NCBI RefSeq assembly: GCF_001583435.1
Contig: NZ_CP013251.1
Location: 3,175,215 to 3,239,214, forward strand
DNA from: Endozoicomonas montiporae CL-33
Lineage (GTDB): Bacteria > Pseudomonadota > Gammaproteobacteria > Pseudomonadales > Endozoicomonadaceae
Direction of reading: 5' to 3'
Length of the DNA stretch: 64,000 nucleotides
Shown here in pieces: positions 36,372-46,262 of the stretch; position 1 is the stretch's first letter; each line of letters starts with the position of its first letter. A program made the translations under genes and the position numbers. A model generated the notes under the pieces. That model was not told where the DNA came from. It did not search any database and saw only the letters and a list, made by a program, of their open reading frames with translations.

Positions 36372-36712
36372 TCAACTTCCCCAGACTCGCCAGCTTCTGA
36401 CAAATAAGCCCATGGATTCAACATGGGCCGTTTGCGGAAACATATCCATACCCCCAAGCCTTGCCAGCTTGAACCCTTGTTCCGCCAAAACGCCTGCATC
36501 TCTGGCCAGGGTTGCAGGAAATATAGAGTATACGATCAGGCAATCTCTGTGCCATTTGCTCAATAATCTCCATGGCACCGATGCGCGGCGGGTCAAGCAG
36601 CAGAATGTCATAATCCCGCGCGAACCAATCGTTGCCCTTTGACAGTGCAGACAGGCCGGCCTGATGGAAATCACCGTTTTCCAGATGGTTCAGTGTCGCA
36701 TTATAACGAGAT
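36372..36712 (-). pseudogene. rlmD: Remnant of 23S rRNA m5U1939 methyltransferase
   Basis: Only about 110 codons of the C-terminus remain. One frame reads [40 protein letters not shown] and ILYISCNP, the RlmD AdoMet and catalytic Cys region. The frame then shifts to [20 protein letters not shown] and ends [14 protein letters not shown]. At the break the DNA is TCCTGCAACCCTGGCC. An intact gene would be expected to repeat CCTGCAAC there, so an 8-bp deletion between direct repeats explains it. Upstream of about 36712 the similarity ends and the N-terminal three quarters are gone. Position between relA and cysM matches Pseudomonas rlmD. Confidence 0.85.
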
Positions 36713-37054
36713 GCCTGCGGCTACAGCCAGTCCACTGACTGAGCCACCATTAGCAGTCACACCCAATGGAAAGGATTCCGACTGCCCTGAAAGTGCAAAC
36801 ACTTATTGTATCGGGATTCGCTGTCAAGATCAGTGTCTGAATGTTAAAAATCTGCATGGAATCATTGACTGAGTTTCTGCAGGTGTTTCTGCCCGTTAAC
36901 AAACCCTTGTAGTAACGTTGATAAAATAGTGACGCTTCGTACTGCAAACAGACGAGGAATATCGTCATGACCTTTGAGTATGGGACACACTGTTTAGTGA
37001 TGAGTTATCCTTCTGAAAAATAAAATTAATGAACCTGTAATGGAATTTTGCGTT
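36713..37054. other. Intergenic region left by rlmD decay, upstream of cysM
   Basis: About 340 bp with no supportable gene. No residual RlmD N-terminal sequence was recognised. It should contain the cysM promoter, but no distinct motif was found. Confidence 0.5.
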
Positions 37055-37933
37055 ATGAACTACCCAACCATTGAGTCACTGGTCGGCAATACACCGTTGA
37101 TTCGCCTGCAGCGACTGACCAGCAGTTCATCCAGTACTGTTTTATTAAAAATGGAAGGGCAAAATCCTGCGGGTTCGGTTAAAGATCGTCCGGCTTTATC
37201 CATGATTACTGAAGCGGAGTCCAGAGGCGACATTCAACCAGGCGACACCCTGATAGAAGCCACCAGCGGAAACACAGGCATCGCTCTGGCTATGGCTGCC
37301 GCGATTCGTGGCTACCGGATGGTTTTGATCATGCCTGACAATATGACTGAAGAACGTCGCAAATCCATGTCAGCCTATGGTGCCGAATTGATAGAGGTAG
37401 CACAGGCACAAGGTATGGAAGGCGCCCGGGATCTCGCTCTGGAAATGGAACGAAGTGGTCAGGGCAAAGTGCTCAATCAGTTTGCCAACGAGGATAACCC
37501 ACTCGCTCATTATAAAGGTACTGGACCTGAAATCTGGGAACAGACTCGGGGCACCATCACACACTTTGTCAGTGCCATGGGCACCACGGGAACCATTATG
37601 GGCACTTCCCGTTATCTCAAGAAACAAAATCCGGGCATTGCAATTGTTGGCCTGCAGCCCGCTGAAGGCGCAAGCATTCCCGGCATTCGCCGCTGGGCTC
37701 CAGAGTACCTGCCACAAATATACGATAAAAGCCGTGTGGATCAGGTACTGGACATTTCCCAACAGGAAGCGGAACAGACCATGCGCGAACTTTCAACTAA
37801 AGAGGGTATCTTCTGCGGCCTGTCATCAGGTGGTGCTGTAGCAGGTGCATTGCGTGTGGCACAGGCAGTTAAAGGTGCCACCATTGTCTGCATTATCTGT
37901 GATCGTGGTGACCGGTATCTGTCTATTCTCTGA
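37055..37933 (+). CDS. cysM: Cysteine synthase B (O-acetylserine sulfhydrylase B)
   Basis: 292 residues from ATG 37055; the in-frame ATG at 37040 adds five residues (MEFCV) and lacks support. PLP-dependent fold II enzyme: NPAGSVKDRPALSMI holds the Schiff-base Lys (K43), EATSGNTGIALAMAAAIRGY binds the substrate carboxylate, GTTGTIMGTSRYL binds phosphate, and GLSSGGAVAG follows. CysM accepts sulfide or thiosulfate to make cysteine. Arg-rich RRWAPEYLP is typical of CysM versus CysK. Convergent with the exported-protein genes with only 3 bp between stops. Confidence 0.96.
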   Translation: MNYPTIESLVGNTPLIRLQRLTSSSSSTVLLKMEGQNPAGSVKDRPALSMITEAESRGDIQPGDTLIEATSGNTGIALAMAAAIRGYRMVLIMPDNMTEERRKSMSAYGAELIEVAQAQGMEGARDLALEMERSGQGKVLNQFANEDNPLAHYKGTGPEIWEQTRGTITHFVSAMGTTGTIMGTSRYLKKQNPGIAIVGLQPAEGASIPGIRRWAPEYLPQIYDKSRVDQVLDISQQEAEQTMRELSTKEGIFCGLSSGGAVAGALRVAQAVKGATIVCIICDRGDRYLSIL

Positions 37934-37936
37934 AGC

Positions 37937-39025
37937 TCAAAAATCACCGTACTCACCATCAAATCTCCTACTTTTGATGTGCCTGTTAAAATCTTGTGAC
38001 ATCGACGTTGCCAATGAACAAACTACCAGAAAGGCAGCCGTACAGAGGATTGCAGTGGTAGCTACGATTGCCCTCGTCATTGTATCCCGTTCAGTTTGAT
38101 CACATTGGAAGTACCTTAGATCGGGGTATATTGTGCGGGCTTCGTATGAACAGCCATACTCACATTTCTGATTCCACAACCACTGCTGACTAGCACAGGC
38201 CCCGGCAGAACAATGCGCTTTAAAATGATCAGGGACATAACTGAAGTTACAGAAAGCGCCGGACTGACATCCTACCCGGTTCGGTCGAATATGAGAACCA
38301 TAAGAGAGCTGGCAACTTTTGCCATCTTCGCAAAGATTCAAGCAGTAATAGGATTTATGGGGACACTCAAAGTTAAGATTTGCGGATGTTCTGCTAACAG
38401 CAGCACAGGAATACTGTCCACCCCAGTCAAGAAAAGGCTCTTTCAAAGCCAGACAGCTTTGACCATGCTTTTCAACCATGCAAAACGGGCTATTACCTTT
38501 GTAAACCAGGATACCAGATGCATTCAAAGCAAGGGGCTGGGTAATGTTAAACTTGCCACTCCCCATATCTTCAAGGTTTTTTTCTGAGTAAGTCACATCT
38601 TTCCGGGCAAAATCGGGATACCAGACCAGAGTCGTATTGCTGGCAGGTTTGAACAACCCTTCGATATCAGGTCGGCTTTTTTTGGGTCGTATATCAAAAA
38701 CAGAAAAATCATTCATACGAACCAGAGATAAATAACTATCTTCTGCATGCAGGGTTCCGTCAATACCGACCAGACTGACAGACAATAACCGAATCCTGGC
38801 AACCTGATCAGCGCAGGGGTTGCTAAAGACATAGACACCCTTTGTTATCTCATTGGCTAAACAGTACTCACCACCTGCTGTATAAACTCCCTGAATAAAG
38901 TAAACGCCAGGTCTTTCAACCTCCTGCTCATCAGCAACAGTCAAAGCACCATTGCCAAGTCCCAGCAGCAGTATCAGGAGCCTGAAAAAAGTAGCGGCCC
39001 AGTCTTCAGTAAATGGTCTATTCAT
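37937..39025 (-). CDS. Exported Cys-rich protein with C-terminal membrane anchor, unknown
   Basis: 362 residues. A signal peptide or N-terminal helix (FFRLLILLLGLGNGALTVA) is followed by an extracytoplasmic region with about 20 Cys, densest between residues 200 and 300 (CPHKSYYCLNLCEDGKSC; CSAGACASQQWLWNQKCEYGC). Near the C-terminus a hydrophobic segment (IVATTAILCTAAFLVVCSLA) is followed by a short basic tail (NRHIKSRRFDGEYGDF). This gives a type-I, receptor-like topology unusual in bacteria. Its start overlaps the 3' end of the upstream gene by 8 bp, so the two are coupled. Function unknown. Confidence 0.65.
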   Translation of the reverse strand: MNRPFTEDWAATFFRLLILLLGLGNGALTVADEQEVERPGVYFIQGVYTAGGEYCLANEITKGVYVFSNPCADQVARIRLLSVSLVGIDGTLHAEDSYLSLVRMNDFSVFDIRPKKSRPDIEGLFKPASNTTLVWYPDFARKDVTYSEKNLEDMGSGKFNITQPLALNASGILVYKGNSPFCMVEKHGQSCLALKEPFLDWGGQYSCAAVSRTSANLNFECPHKSYYCLNLCEDGKSCQLSYGSHIRPNRVGCQSGAFCNFSYVPDHFKAHCSAGACASQQWLWNQKCEYGCSYEARTIYPDLRYFQCDQTERDTMTRAIVATTAILCTAAFLVVCSLATSMSQDFNRHIKSRRFDGEYGDF

Positions 39026-40841
39026 GGCTGTTCATCCGGTGTGGAACAAGCACATCGTAAGCCCCGTCATTACCTGGATTCCCAAGAGTAGGTGTCTGAC
39101 CGGGCGGGTCATCGGGGGGAATGGGGGGAAGGGGTCCAAGTAATGCATCGTAAGCCCCGTCATTACCTGGATTCCGAGCAGGCATCTGACCGGACGGGTC
39201 ATCGGGGGGAAGGTTCGGCAGCTCATAAGCGGGCTGTTCCTGTTGCTGATCAGATTCAGTCCTGATACAGATACCATATGTCCCACAACAGCTCAGCCAT
39301 CGAACAAAGACTGTCCAGAAATGTTCAAGACGACCCGACTCGATTTGACCGGATTCCAACATTACTCTCCAAATAGATTCCCGCATTAAAAAAGCACTGT
39401 CAGAACTGGCTCGCGCCCGTTTTAAAAAGCTTTCGTTGACCTTGTCAAACAAGAGATTTTCAGGGACATAATGAGTATAATAGAGATGGATTACCATACT
39501 CTGCGTGTCGCTCGGAGAGACACCCGATATGACGTACTTAAAGCAGTCACTAACGGACAGACCACCCACAGAAGCAACGACTCTTTTAACAAAATCAATT
39601 TCAGACTCACCCTCTTTCTGTACATAGGAAATCTGATAGTAATATTTTCTGTAGTTGACAAGGCTTCCGGAAGGCGGAGTGCGTACGTTTTGAGTGTTTT
39701 GAGTGTTTTGAGTGTTTTGAGTGTTTTGAGTGTTTTCCAGAAAAGTCGTGAAAATTAACATTTCGGTGTCCAGAGTATCTGGCCGGTCAGACAGTAGGAA
39801 AGTATTATCACTGGTCACAGAAATTCCTGAGAAAAATCTGTTTAGATTCAGGATAGGAATGAATCGGTATAATCCGTCGGTTTTTTGTTCAAGGTCGTGT
39901 GAAGTTGACAGCACATAAAATGGTTTGGTTGATGACGGATGTTCTTTTTTTTCTTCCACCCGGTACAGATACATGATTGCTGTCGGTAGTGGGCGCTGGT
40001 CTGTTACTATCCCCCCCACGGCCCCTTCTTCACTGGACTGAATCTCTTCACTGACTTCCAACGACCCGGAACCAGACGGATCATTCCCGGTTATCTGACG
40101 ACTCATATTTTGATAGAGTTTGTCAAACTGATCCCGATTGCCCGTCGCCAGGCTTTGCTGAATTTGCGAGAGATATTCAGGCTGTTCACTGGCTGAAGAG
40201 GCGGCGGTCCGAAAGGTAAAAAAACCAGCAAATTCCTTGCTTAATTCCACAGCCAACTGTTGTTGAGGTAATGACGTCACAACCCCAATGACCATTGACC
40301 CTCTTCTACCCAGACGGGATATTATATAGCGAATAGTGTAACTGCTGATCACATTTCTACAAATCAGGGCTGACAAAGCATCATTCACATATGCCTTCAT
40401 AGGCTCAAGCTCCCCAGTGAGCTGAAAGGCAAAATCAACCTCCAGAGTGTCTGGCTGGGCAGTCTGAGTTCCCCAAGAGTTCAATCCACTGGCATAAAGC
40501 CTTGAACCAGAGCGCAAAATATCCACCAAGCTTTCTGTCTCGATCCGCCGCCTCTGAGCTTGACTACCATCCTTGGGGGATGTCATAACGCCGCCCGTCA
40601 CTGTAAAATACTCGGATATCAACGCCGCCTCTGTCTCTGAAATTGGCGTGGCGGTGATCTGAAACGACTCTGAAAGCAGAGTACAGTCCAATTTTAAATG
40701 TCTTTTATCAATTCTGATGACTAACTCATTGCCGCCTTGCGATAGTCTGTAGTAGTTATACTTCGGAACGCCGTCAGCAGATAATAAAGGCGACAGAGTA
40801 GTGACAATCAGAAACAAACAGAACAGACTGCCAAGATACAC
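39018..40841 (-). CDS. Large exported protein with NTQ and Tyr/Pro repeats, unknown
   Basis: 607 residues. Signal peptide MYLGSLFCLFLIVTTLSPLLSA. The body is not recognised. Two repeat regions stand out: a tandem NTQNTQNTQNTQNTQN encoded by 9-bp repeats (about 39684-39737), and at the C-terminus two copies of a 31-residue unit with core NPGNDGAYD and Pro-rich linker LPPIPPDDPPGQTP. The tyrosine within an acidic/Gly context followed by Pro-rich sequence is reminiscent of tandem phosphorylation motifs in some effectors, though the protein has a Sec signal. It heads a two-gene operon with the Cys-rich anchored protein and is divergent from the split kinase gene. Confidence 0.65.
   Translation of the reverse strand: MYLGSLFCLFLIVTTLSPLLSADGVPKYNYYRLSQGGNELVIRIDKRHLKLDCTLLSESFQITATPISETEAALISEYFTVTGGVMTSPKDGSQAQRRRIETESLVDILRSGSRLYASGLNSWGTQTAQPDTLEVDFAFQLTGELEPMKAYVNDALSALICRNVISSYTIRYIISRLGRRGSMVIGVVTSLPQQQLAVELSKEFAGFFTFRTAASSASEQPEYLSQIQQSLATGNRDQFDKLYQNMSRQITGNDPSGSGSLEVSEEIQSSEEGAVGGIVTDQRPLPTAIMYLYRVEEKKEHPSSTKPFYVLSTSHDLEQKTDGLYRFIPILNLNRFFSGISVTSDNTFLLSDRPDTLDTEMLIFTTFLENTQNTQNTQNTQNTQNVRTPPSGSLVNYRKYYYQISYVQKEGESEIDFVKRVVASVGGLSVSDCFKYVISGVSPSDTQSMVIHLYYTHYVPENLLFDKVNESFLKRARASSDSAFLMRESIWRVMLESGQIESGRLEHFWTVFVRWLSCCGTYGICIRTESDQQQEQPAYELPNLPPDDPSGQMPARNPGNDGAYDALLGPLPPIPPDDPPGQTPTLGNPGNDGAYDVLVPHRMNSHE
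39053..39175 (-). repeat. Two copies of a 93-bp unit encoding the NDGAYD/Pro repeat
   Basis: A 30-base block starting CATCGTAAGCCCCGTCATTA is identical at 39053 and 39146, and the following bases up to the G-rich tract are similar. The period of 93 bp keeps the reading frame (31 residues). Confidence 0.85.
39684..39737 (-). repeat. 9-bp tandem repeats encoding NTQ
   Basis: GTGTTTTGA is repeated about five times head to tail. The unit is a multiple of three, so copy-number change by slippage alters protein length without breaking the frame. Confidence 0.9.
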
Positions 40842-43323
40842 AACTGCACAATAACAACGATATTTTTCATAACTATTGTCTGTATTCTGGAACTGCGCAT
40901 TAGGTTAGACCAAAAGACCCTTTTTTCCAGATATGTTTAAATTGAGGTGCATTCAACATTAAGCGAGCCTGTTAGCTTTCAATATGGCAACATTAATTTT
41001 AATATTCGCAAAAAGAATAATGCACTACTCACAGGCACCTGCCACCGTATGACGCCCCATCACAACAACAATACGACACAGGCAGTCAAACAGAGAATCC
41101 TGCTGATGGCACTGCTGCCAGGCATACTGATCTCTCTGATAATGGGCAGCCTCTATCTATGGACACGTTTTTCAGAGCTGGAACACCAACTGCTGGAGAA
41201 GGCACAAAGCAACAGCGCGCGCCTGTCCACATTTATCGACTTCGCCCTGACGGACGGAGACCTTCAGCAAGTGCAGGAGCTATCATCTCTGGCACTGGAA
41301 GACGGCGATGTCAGAGCCATCAGCCTGCTGGACGAACATGGGCGCGAAATAATTCATGCCGGCCCTAAACTCGGGGTCGCTGAAAACCTGCAGAAATTTC
41401 CGACCATACCAACACTGGTGTCCGGTGATGAATCCCTGCTGGTGACCTCCCCTCTGTATCGCATTGAAAACAATTATTCCCGGGTCGCCGGCTGGTTAAG
41501 AGTCGAATATTCTTACGGACCAACCAGTCTGAAGAAATACCGTTCACTGGTTTTCAGTGCCTTGCTGGTTTTACTGGGACTGGGGGCTGGCATACTGTTC
41601 TGTCTGCGACTCGGCCATTCCATATTGCAGCCACTGGAGCAGATGATGGATCGCCTGGCAGCGATCAACGGGGGCAACATGCATCAGCGGCTGGACACCA
41701 ATCCTGCCGGTCTTCTGCATGAGCTGGAGTCCACCATCAATACCATGCTGGACAGTATCGAGAAAACCAGTGACGCCATGCGTAAAAGTGTTGACCAGAC
41801 CACCGAAGAGCTACAGGAAACGCTGGAAACGATAGAGATACAAAACGTCGAGCTGGATCTTGCCCGCAAAGAGGCGCTGGAGGCGAGCCGCAGCAAGAGT
41901 GAATTTCTTGCCAATATGAGCCATGAAATCAGAACACCACTGAACGGCATTATTGGTTACACCAGCCTGATGCTGGAAGGTGAACTGAAGCCCCAGCAAC
42001 GCGAATACCTCACCACCATTGAGAAATCCGCCCAGGGGCTGATGTCAATGTTGAATGATATTCTGGACTTTTCCCGTCTTGAAGCCGGCAAACTGGAACT
42101 CGACAACAGTCGTCTGAATCTGCATGCAGTGCTCGATGACGTACTGTCGATTATGGCACCGGCGGCTTACCACAAATCACTGGAATTGGTCAGTTTCATT
42201 TATAACGATGCACCCGCCGACATCATGGGGGACCGACAACGACTGTCGCAGATTCTCATTAACCTCGTCAGCAACGCTATAAAATTTACCAACCATGGCA
42301 GTGTTGCCGTCCGGGTAATGCTGGAACATAAAGACAATAATGGTTTCATGACACTGAAATTCACCGTCACCGATACCGGCACAGGCATGACACCGGCACA
42401 GCACTCAAAGTTGTTCAAAGCCTTTTCTCAAGCTGATTCCAGCCGCAGCAGAAAAGCCGGGGGCACGGGGCTCGGGCTCGCCATCAGTAAAAGCCTTGTG
42501 GAACAGATGCACGGTGAAATCGGTCTGGATTCGGATCTGGGTCGAGGCTCCAGTTTCTGGTTTACCATACGTACCCATGCCGCCGAACAAACGACCACCA
42601 GGAAGTTACCACGCCCGGCAAAACGTTCCGTTCTGCTTTACGAGCCACTGGAACTGTCAAGACTTGCCATTACTCACCAGCTGGAGCGACTGAACTGCAT
42701 CGTCGATCCGCTGCGACATAAACAGGATATTGCCAGACACCTGAAATCCAGTCAGTTTGACCTGATCATTGTCAGTCAGGAAGACAGGCCATTGAATAGC
42801 ATTCTGGCAGATGTCTCCGAACGCTTACAAAAAACACCGGTACTGGTTCTGACCACAACCAGCTCGATGGATGAGTATCCTGACGAATTACCAGACAACG
42901 TAAGTACATTATCAAAACCCGTTGGCCTGCAACGCCTTTCAGATGCCCTGACAGACATTGACTCGGGTAAGCGACCGCAACATCATCAGGAAACCCTTAC
43001 CCAACCGCAGTCCAGACAGTCCATCCTTGTCGTGGATGACAACCCGGTAAATGTGAAACTGCTTAAAACCATGTTGTCGAATATGGGTCAATCCGTCAAA
43101 ACAGCCAATAGTGGTTTTGAGGCCATTGAGCAGTGCCAGTCAAACACGTTTGACCTGGTTCTGATGGACGTACAGATGCCCGGAATGGACGGTATAGAAG
43201 CAACACGACAGATCAGGGCGATGGAACATATTGGTCAGTCACTGCCTATCATTGGACCCCATAAACTGGACAGGTAGCTAAGTTAAGTTTTCTGGCTGTA
43301 AGATGACCCTGCAGGATGGAATC

Positions 43324-43608
43324 ATGACAGCAAAAAGAAAACGACATAAGCCCGAATTTAAGGCACAGGTAGCACTCGAAGCCTACAAGGGCGAAAAGAC
43401 CATAAACCAGCTGGCAAGCGAACACGAAGTTGCAGCCGTTCAGGTTAGCCAGTGGAAGCGACAGCTACTCCAGGGGGTTCCAGAAGTCTTCGGCAGGGCA
43501 CGGCCAGAGGTAGATCCAGATGCGCTCACTGCCCCCCTGTATCAGGAGATCGGACGGCTTAAAATGGAGCTGGACTGGTTGAAAAAAAAATCTGGCAATG
43601 TCCATTGA
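43324..43608 (+). CDS. IS3-family transposase OrfA
   Basis: 94 residues from the ATG at 43324. HTH region KRKRHKPEFKAQVALEAYKG and QLASEHEVAAVQVSQWKRQL, then a leucine-zipper-like tail (LYQEIGRLKMELDWLKKKSG). It recognises element ends and pairs with OrfB. The end overlaps orfB by 11 bp near a run of nine A, a possible recoding site. Confidence 0.92.
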   Translation: MTAKRKRHKPEFKAQVALEAYKGEKTINQLASEHEVAAVQVSQWKRQLLQGVPEVFGRARPEVDPDALTAPLYQEIGRLKMELDWLKKKSGNVH

Positions 43609-44431
43609 TGACAAACGGAGATGCATAGACCCGGATCACTCGAAGATCAGCATTCAGCGCCAATGTGAACTGGTTGGGTTAAGCAGGTCAAGCTGGTATT
43701 ACCAAGCTTCTCCAGCTTTGGAAAGCCCTGAGAATCTGAATCTGATGAGGCTCATTGATGAGCAGTATACACGTACACCGTTTTACGGCAGTCGTAAGAT
43801 AACTGCATGGCTGAATGAGCAGGGCTTTCCGGTCAACAGGAAGCGTATACAGCGACTTATGAGGCTGATGGGCATACAGGCTGTCGGACCAAAACCGGGC
43901 ACAAGCCTGAGAAACAAAGAGCATAAGGTTTACCCGTACTTGTTGAACGGCGTTGATATTGTGAGACCCAATCAGGTCTGGAGTACTGATATTACGTACT
44001 GCCCGATGCCTCAGGGGTTTATGTATCTGGTTGCCATTATTGACTGGTACAGCCGTTACGTGGTCAGCTGGGAGCTGTCGAACACACTGGATGCAGACTT
44101 CTGTATTCATGCGCTGGGTCGAGCTTTGGAACAAGGTGAACCTGATATATTCAACACTGACCAAGGGTGTCAGTTTACCAGTAATGATTTTCTGGCACCT
44201 CTTCAGGAACGGGAAATACGTATCAGCATGGACGGGAAAGGGCGAGCACTGGATAACATTTTTGTCGAGAGGCTGTGGCGCTCCGTCAAACATGAATGGC
44301 TGTACACGCATGAATTTCAGACTGTTCCAGAGCTTTATACTGGGCTGGATGAATACTTTGAGTTTTACAACACTGAACGATTACACCAGTCGTTGAGTTA
44401 TAAAACGCCTAAGGCAATTCACTTTGCATGA
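43598..44431 (+). CDS. IS3-family transposase OrfB (DDE integrase)
   Basis: 277 residues. N-terminal HTH (KISIQRQCELVGLSRSSWYY) and retroviral-type integrase core: first Asp in QVWSTDITYCPMPQGFMYLV, second in IFNTDQGCQFTSNDFL, Glu in HEWLYTHEFQ/ERLWRSVK context, and the closing YNTERLHQSLSYKTP. Frame is +1 relative to orfA with an ATG inside the overlap, so it may be made by coupling or recoding. Confidence 0.92.
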   Translation: MSIDDKRRCIDPDHSKISIQRQCELVGLSRSSWYYQASPALESPENLNLMRLIDEQYTRTPFYGSRKITAWLNEQGFPVNRKRIQRLMRLMGIQAVGPKPGTSLRNKEHKVYPYLLNGVDIVRPNQVWSTDITYCPMPQGFMYLVAIIDWYSRYVVSWELSNTLDADFCIHALGRALEQGEPDIFNTDQGCQFTSNDFLAPLQEREIRISMDGKGRALDNIFVERLWRSVKHEWLYTHEFQTVPELYTGLDEYFEFYNTERLHQSLSYKTPKAIHFA

Positions 44432-45074
44432 GGGCTTTGGACCACTGCCAGGACTTAACTTAAATTTGTTGGTTTACTGTCTTGACAGTGGGGTCCACCA
44501 TGCCTATCATTGCAGTCACCGCTCATGCACTGCCGGATGAAAAGAAACTGATATTGCAAAGTGGCCTGAATGATTACATGACCAAGCCTGTCAATGTACG
44601 ACAACTGGCTAACATGGTCAGCCACTGGACCAATCAGCCTGTTAAGAACAGTCTTTTGCCGAGAGACAATTTACCCAGCGTCGTACAGGCAACAGAAGAG
44701 ATCAGCGAGCCTTCTCCTGTTGACCGGGAACTGAGCATACAACTGGCCGGAGGCAATGCAGATTTGGCTGATGAAATGCTGGACATGCTGGTTAAAGGAC
44801 TGGACAACGATATTGAAACACTGCAGCGGCATGCACGCCATCACTATCATAAAGGCTTACTGGAAAGGGTTCACCGTCTACACGGTTCCTGCCGTTATTG
44901 CGGTGTACCGGAACTGGAAGAAAGCTGCCACCAGCTGGAAAGCCTGCTGAAACAGGATGAACAAACAGACAACCCGGATGTTGAAAAGCTCCTGAATCGC
45001 CTGCTTGCAGCCATTGATAATCTCAAAGGCTGGTACCGGGCACATCAACCTCACGAGATATCTGCAAAGGAAAC

Positions 45075-45104
45075 AGCCTGAGCACATGGTGAGCAACTCA
45101 GGCT
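45075..45104. terminator. Bidirectional hairpin between barA and acpS
   Basis: AGCCTGAG (45075-45082) and CTCAGGCT (45097-45104) form a perfect 8-bp stem between the converging genes. No T run is visible on either side. Confidence 0.5.
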
Positions 45105-45112
45105 GATATCAA

Positions 45113-45490
45113 TCAGGACTCCAGCACAACAAAGGCAACAGCCGCATCCTGTTCATCCGACAAACTCAGATGTAACGAATGTATTCCCCGCTGCAGCTGA
45201 AGCTCGCGGGCATAACCGCTGAATGTTAACAACGGGGCGCCGAGTTCATCATTTGTCACTTCCATATGCTGAAACGACACCTTGCCGATACCGGTACCCA
45301 AAGCCTTGGATGCCGCCTCCTTGGCAGCAAAGCGTTTTGCCAGATAAGACGCAGGGCTGGCATGTTTGGAAAACACGTCCATTTCAGCCTCTGTCAGAAT
45401 ACGACGGGCAAAGGCTTCACCCGTGCTTTTTTCCAGCGCTTTCTTTATGCGTTCAATCCGAACGATATCTGTACCTATTCCAGCAATCAT
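45113..45490 (-). CDS. acpS: Holo-[acyl-carrier-protein] synthase
   Basis: 125 residues. [19 protein letters not shown] with the metal-binding Asp, then [20 protein letters not shown] with the catalytic KExxxKA. It transfers phosphopantetheine from CoA to acyl carrier protein. The start overlaps the pdxJ stop by 4 bp, the conserved recO-pdxJ-acpS order of gammaproteobacteria. Confidence 0.96.
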   Translation of the reverse strand: MIAGIGTDIVRIERIKKALEKSTGEAFARRILTEAEMDVFSKHASPASYLAKRFAAKEAASKALGTGIGKVSFQHMEVTNDELGAPLLTFSGYARELQLQRGIHSLHLSLSDEQDAAVAFVVLES

Positions 45491-46233
45491 CGGTGCAGGG
45501 AAGCCCTCAGCATCAGAGTTTTCATTTCCCTGACCGCATCTTTTAAACCGACAAACAACGCACGTCCAATAATGGCATGACCAATATTCAGTTCGTTGAT
45601 GCCTGCAGTAGCGGCAATGGGTTCCACATTCTGGTAGTTCAGGCCATGACCGGCATTCACAATCAGCCCTTTACCCAGAGCGAATTCTGTCGCTTGTTCC
45701 AGGCGTTTTAGCTCGGCCCGGATGCATTCATGACTGGTCGCCTCGGCATAAGCACCGGTATGCAGCTCAATCACCGGAGCGCCGGCATCCACTGAAGCCT
45801 GAATCTGGTCAATGTCCGGATCAACAAACAGGGAGACTTCAGAATTCTGTGCCGCCATTCGCTGACAGGCAGCGGCAATGGCCGACTGATTGCCTATAAC
45901 GTCAAGACCACCTTCTGTAGTGAGTTCCTGTCGTTTTTCCGGGACCAGACAAACACATTGGGGCTGAATTTCCTCAGCAATGGACAGCATCTCTTCGGTC
46001 ACTGCCATTTCAAGGTTCATGGGGGTTTGCAGCACCTGACTAATCAGTTGCACATCCCGATCCTGAATATGTCGGCGATCCTCCCGGAGGTGCAGGGTAA
46101 TACCGTCGGCACCTGCCTCCTCTGCTTCAATCGCAGCCTGAACCGGGTCCGGATAACGGATACCACGAGCTTCTCGAATAGTCGCTACGTGGTCAATGTT
46201 GACACCCAGCAAAATACGCTGATGAGGGATCAT
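45487..46233 (-). CDS. pdxJ: Pyridoxine 5'-phosphate synthase
   Basis: 248 residues. [40 protein letters not shown] and HTGAYAEA are PdxJ signatures (TIM barrel). It condenses 1-deoxyxylulose 5-phosphate with 3-amino-2-oxopropyl phosphate in vitamin B6 synthesis. Normally directly behind recO; here about 550 bp of repeats separate it from recO, so it may need its own promoter. Confidence 0.97.
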   Translation of the reverse strand: MIPHQRILLGVNIDHVATIREARGIRYPDPVQAAIEAEEAGADGITLHLREDRRHIQDRDVQLISQVLQTPMNLEMAVTEEMLSIAEEIQPQCVCLVPEKRQELTTEGGLDVIGNQSAIAAACQRMAAQNSEVSLFVDPDIDQIQASVDAGAPVIELHTGAYAEATSHECIRAELKRLEQATEFALGKGLIVNAGHGLNYQNVEPIAATAGINELNIGHAIIGRALFVGLKDAVREMKTLMLRASLHR

Positions 46234-46262
46234 GCAATTACTCCTTGTTCAATCGAATGAAT

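Larger units (their letters stand above)
43253..44497 (+). mobile_element. IS3-family element inside barA/gacS
   Basis: 1245 bp. Ends TGGACCCCATAAACTGGACA and, read inward from the right, TGGACCCCACTGTCAAGACA. Carries orfA and orfB of IS3 type. TGCCTATCAT lies directly before the left end (43243-43252) and again three bases after the right end (44501-44510). All parts look intact, suggesting a recent insertion. Confidence 0.9.
41049..45081 (+). pseudogene. barA: BarA/GacS hybrid sensor kinase, split by an IS3-type element
   Basis: Left part 41049-43252, right part from 44511. Joining them restores one frame of 924 residues, normal for BarA/GacS. Two N-terminal membrane helices flank a periplasmic domain, followed by HAMP, HisKA (SEFLANMSHEIRTPLNGIIG, H292), ATPase ([20 protein letters not shown]) and receiver domain (ILVVDDNPVNVKLL; LVLMDVQMPGMDG, D707). 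The insertion falls at codon 735, in LPII of the receiver, before the conserved Lys (MTKPV), and separates the Hpt domain (RVHRLHGSCRYCGVPEL). BarA/GacS phosphorylates UvrY/GacA to switch on CsrB/RsmZ small RNAs. As read, the phosphorelay is broken. The left ORF ends in IS sequence (GPHKLDR). An in-frame ATG at 44500 could start the right fragment. Confidence 0.92.
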
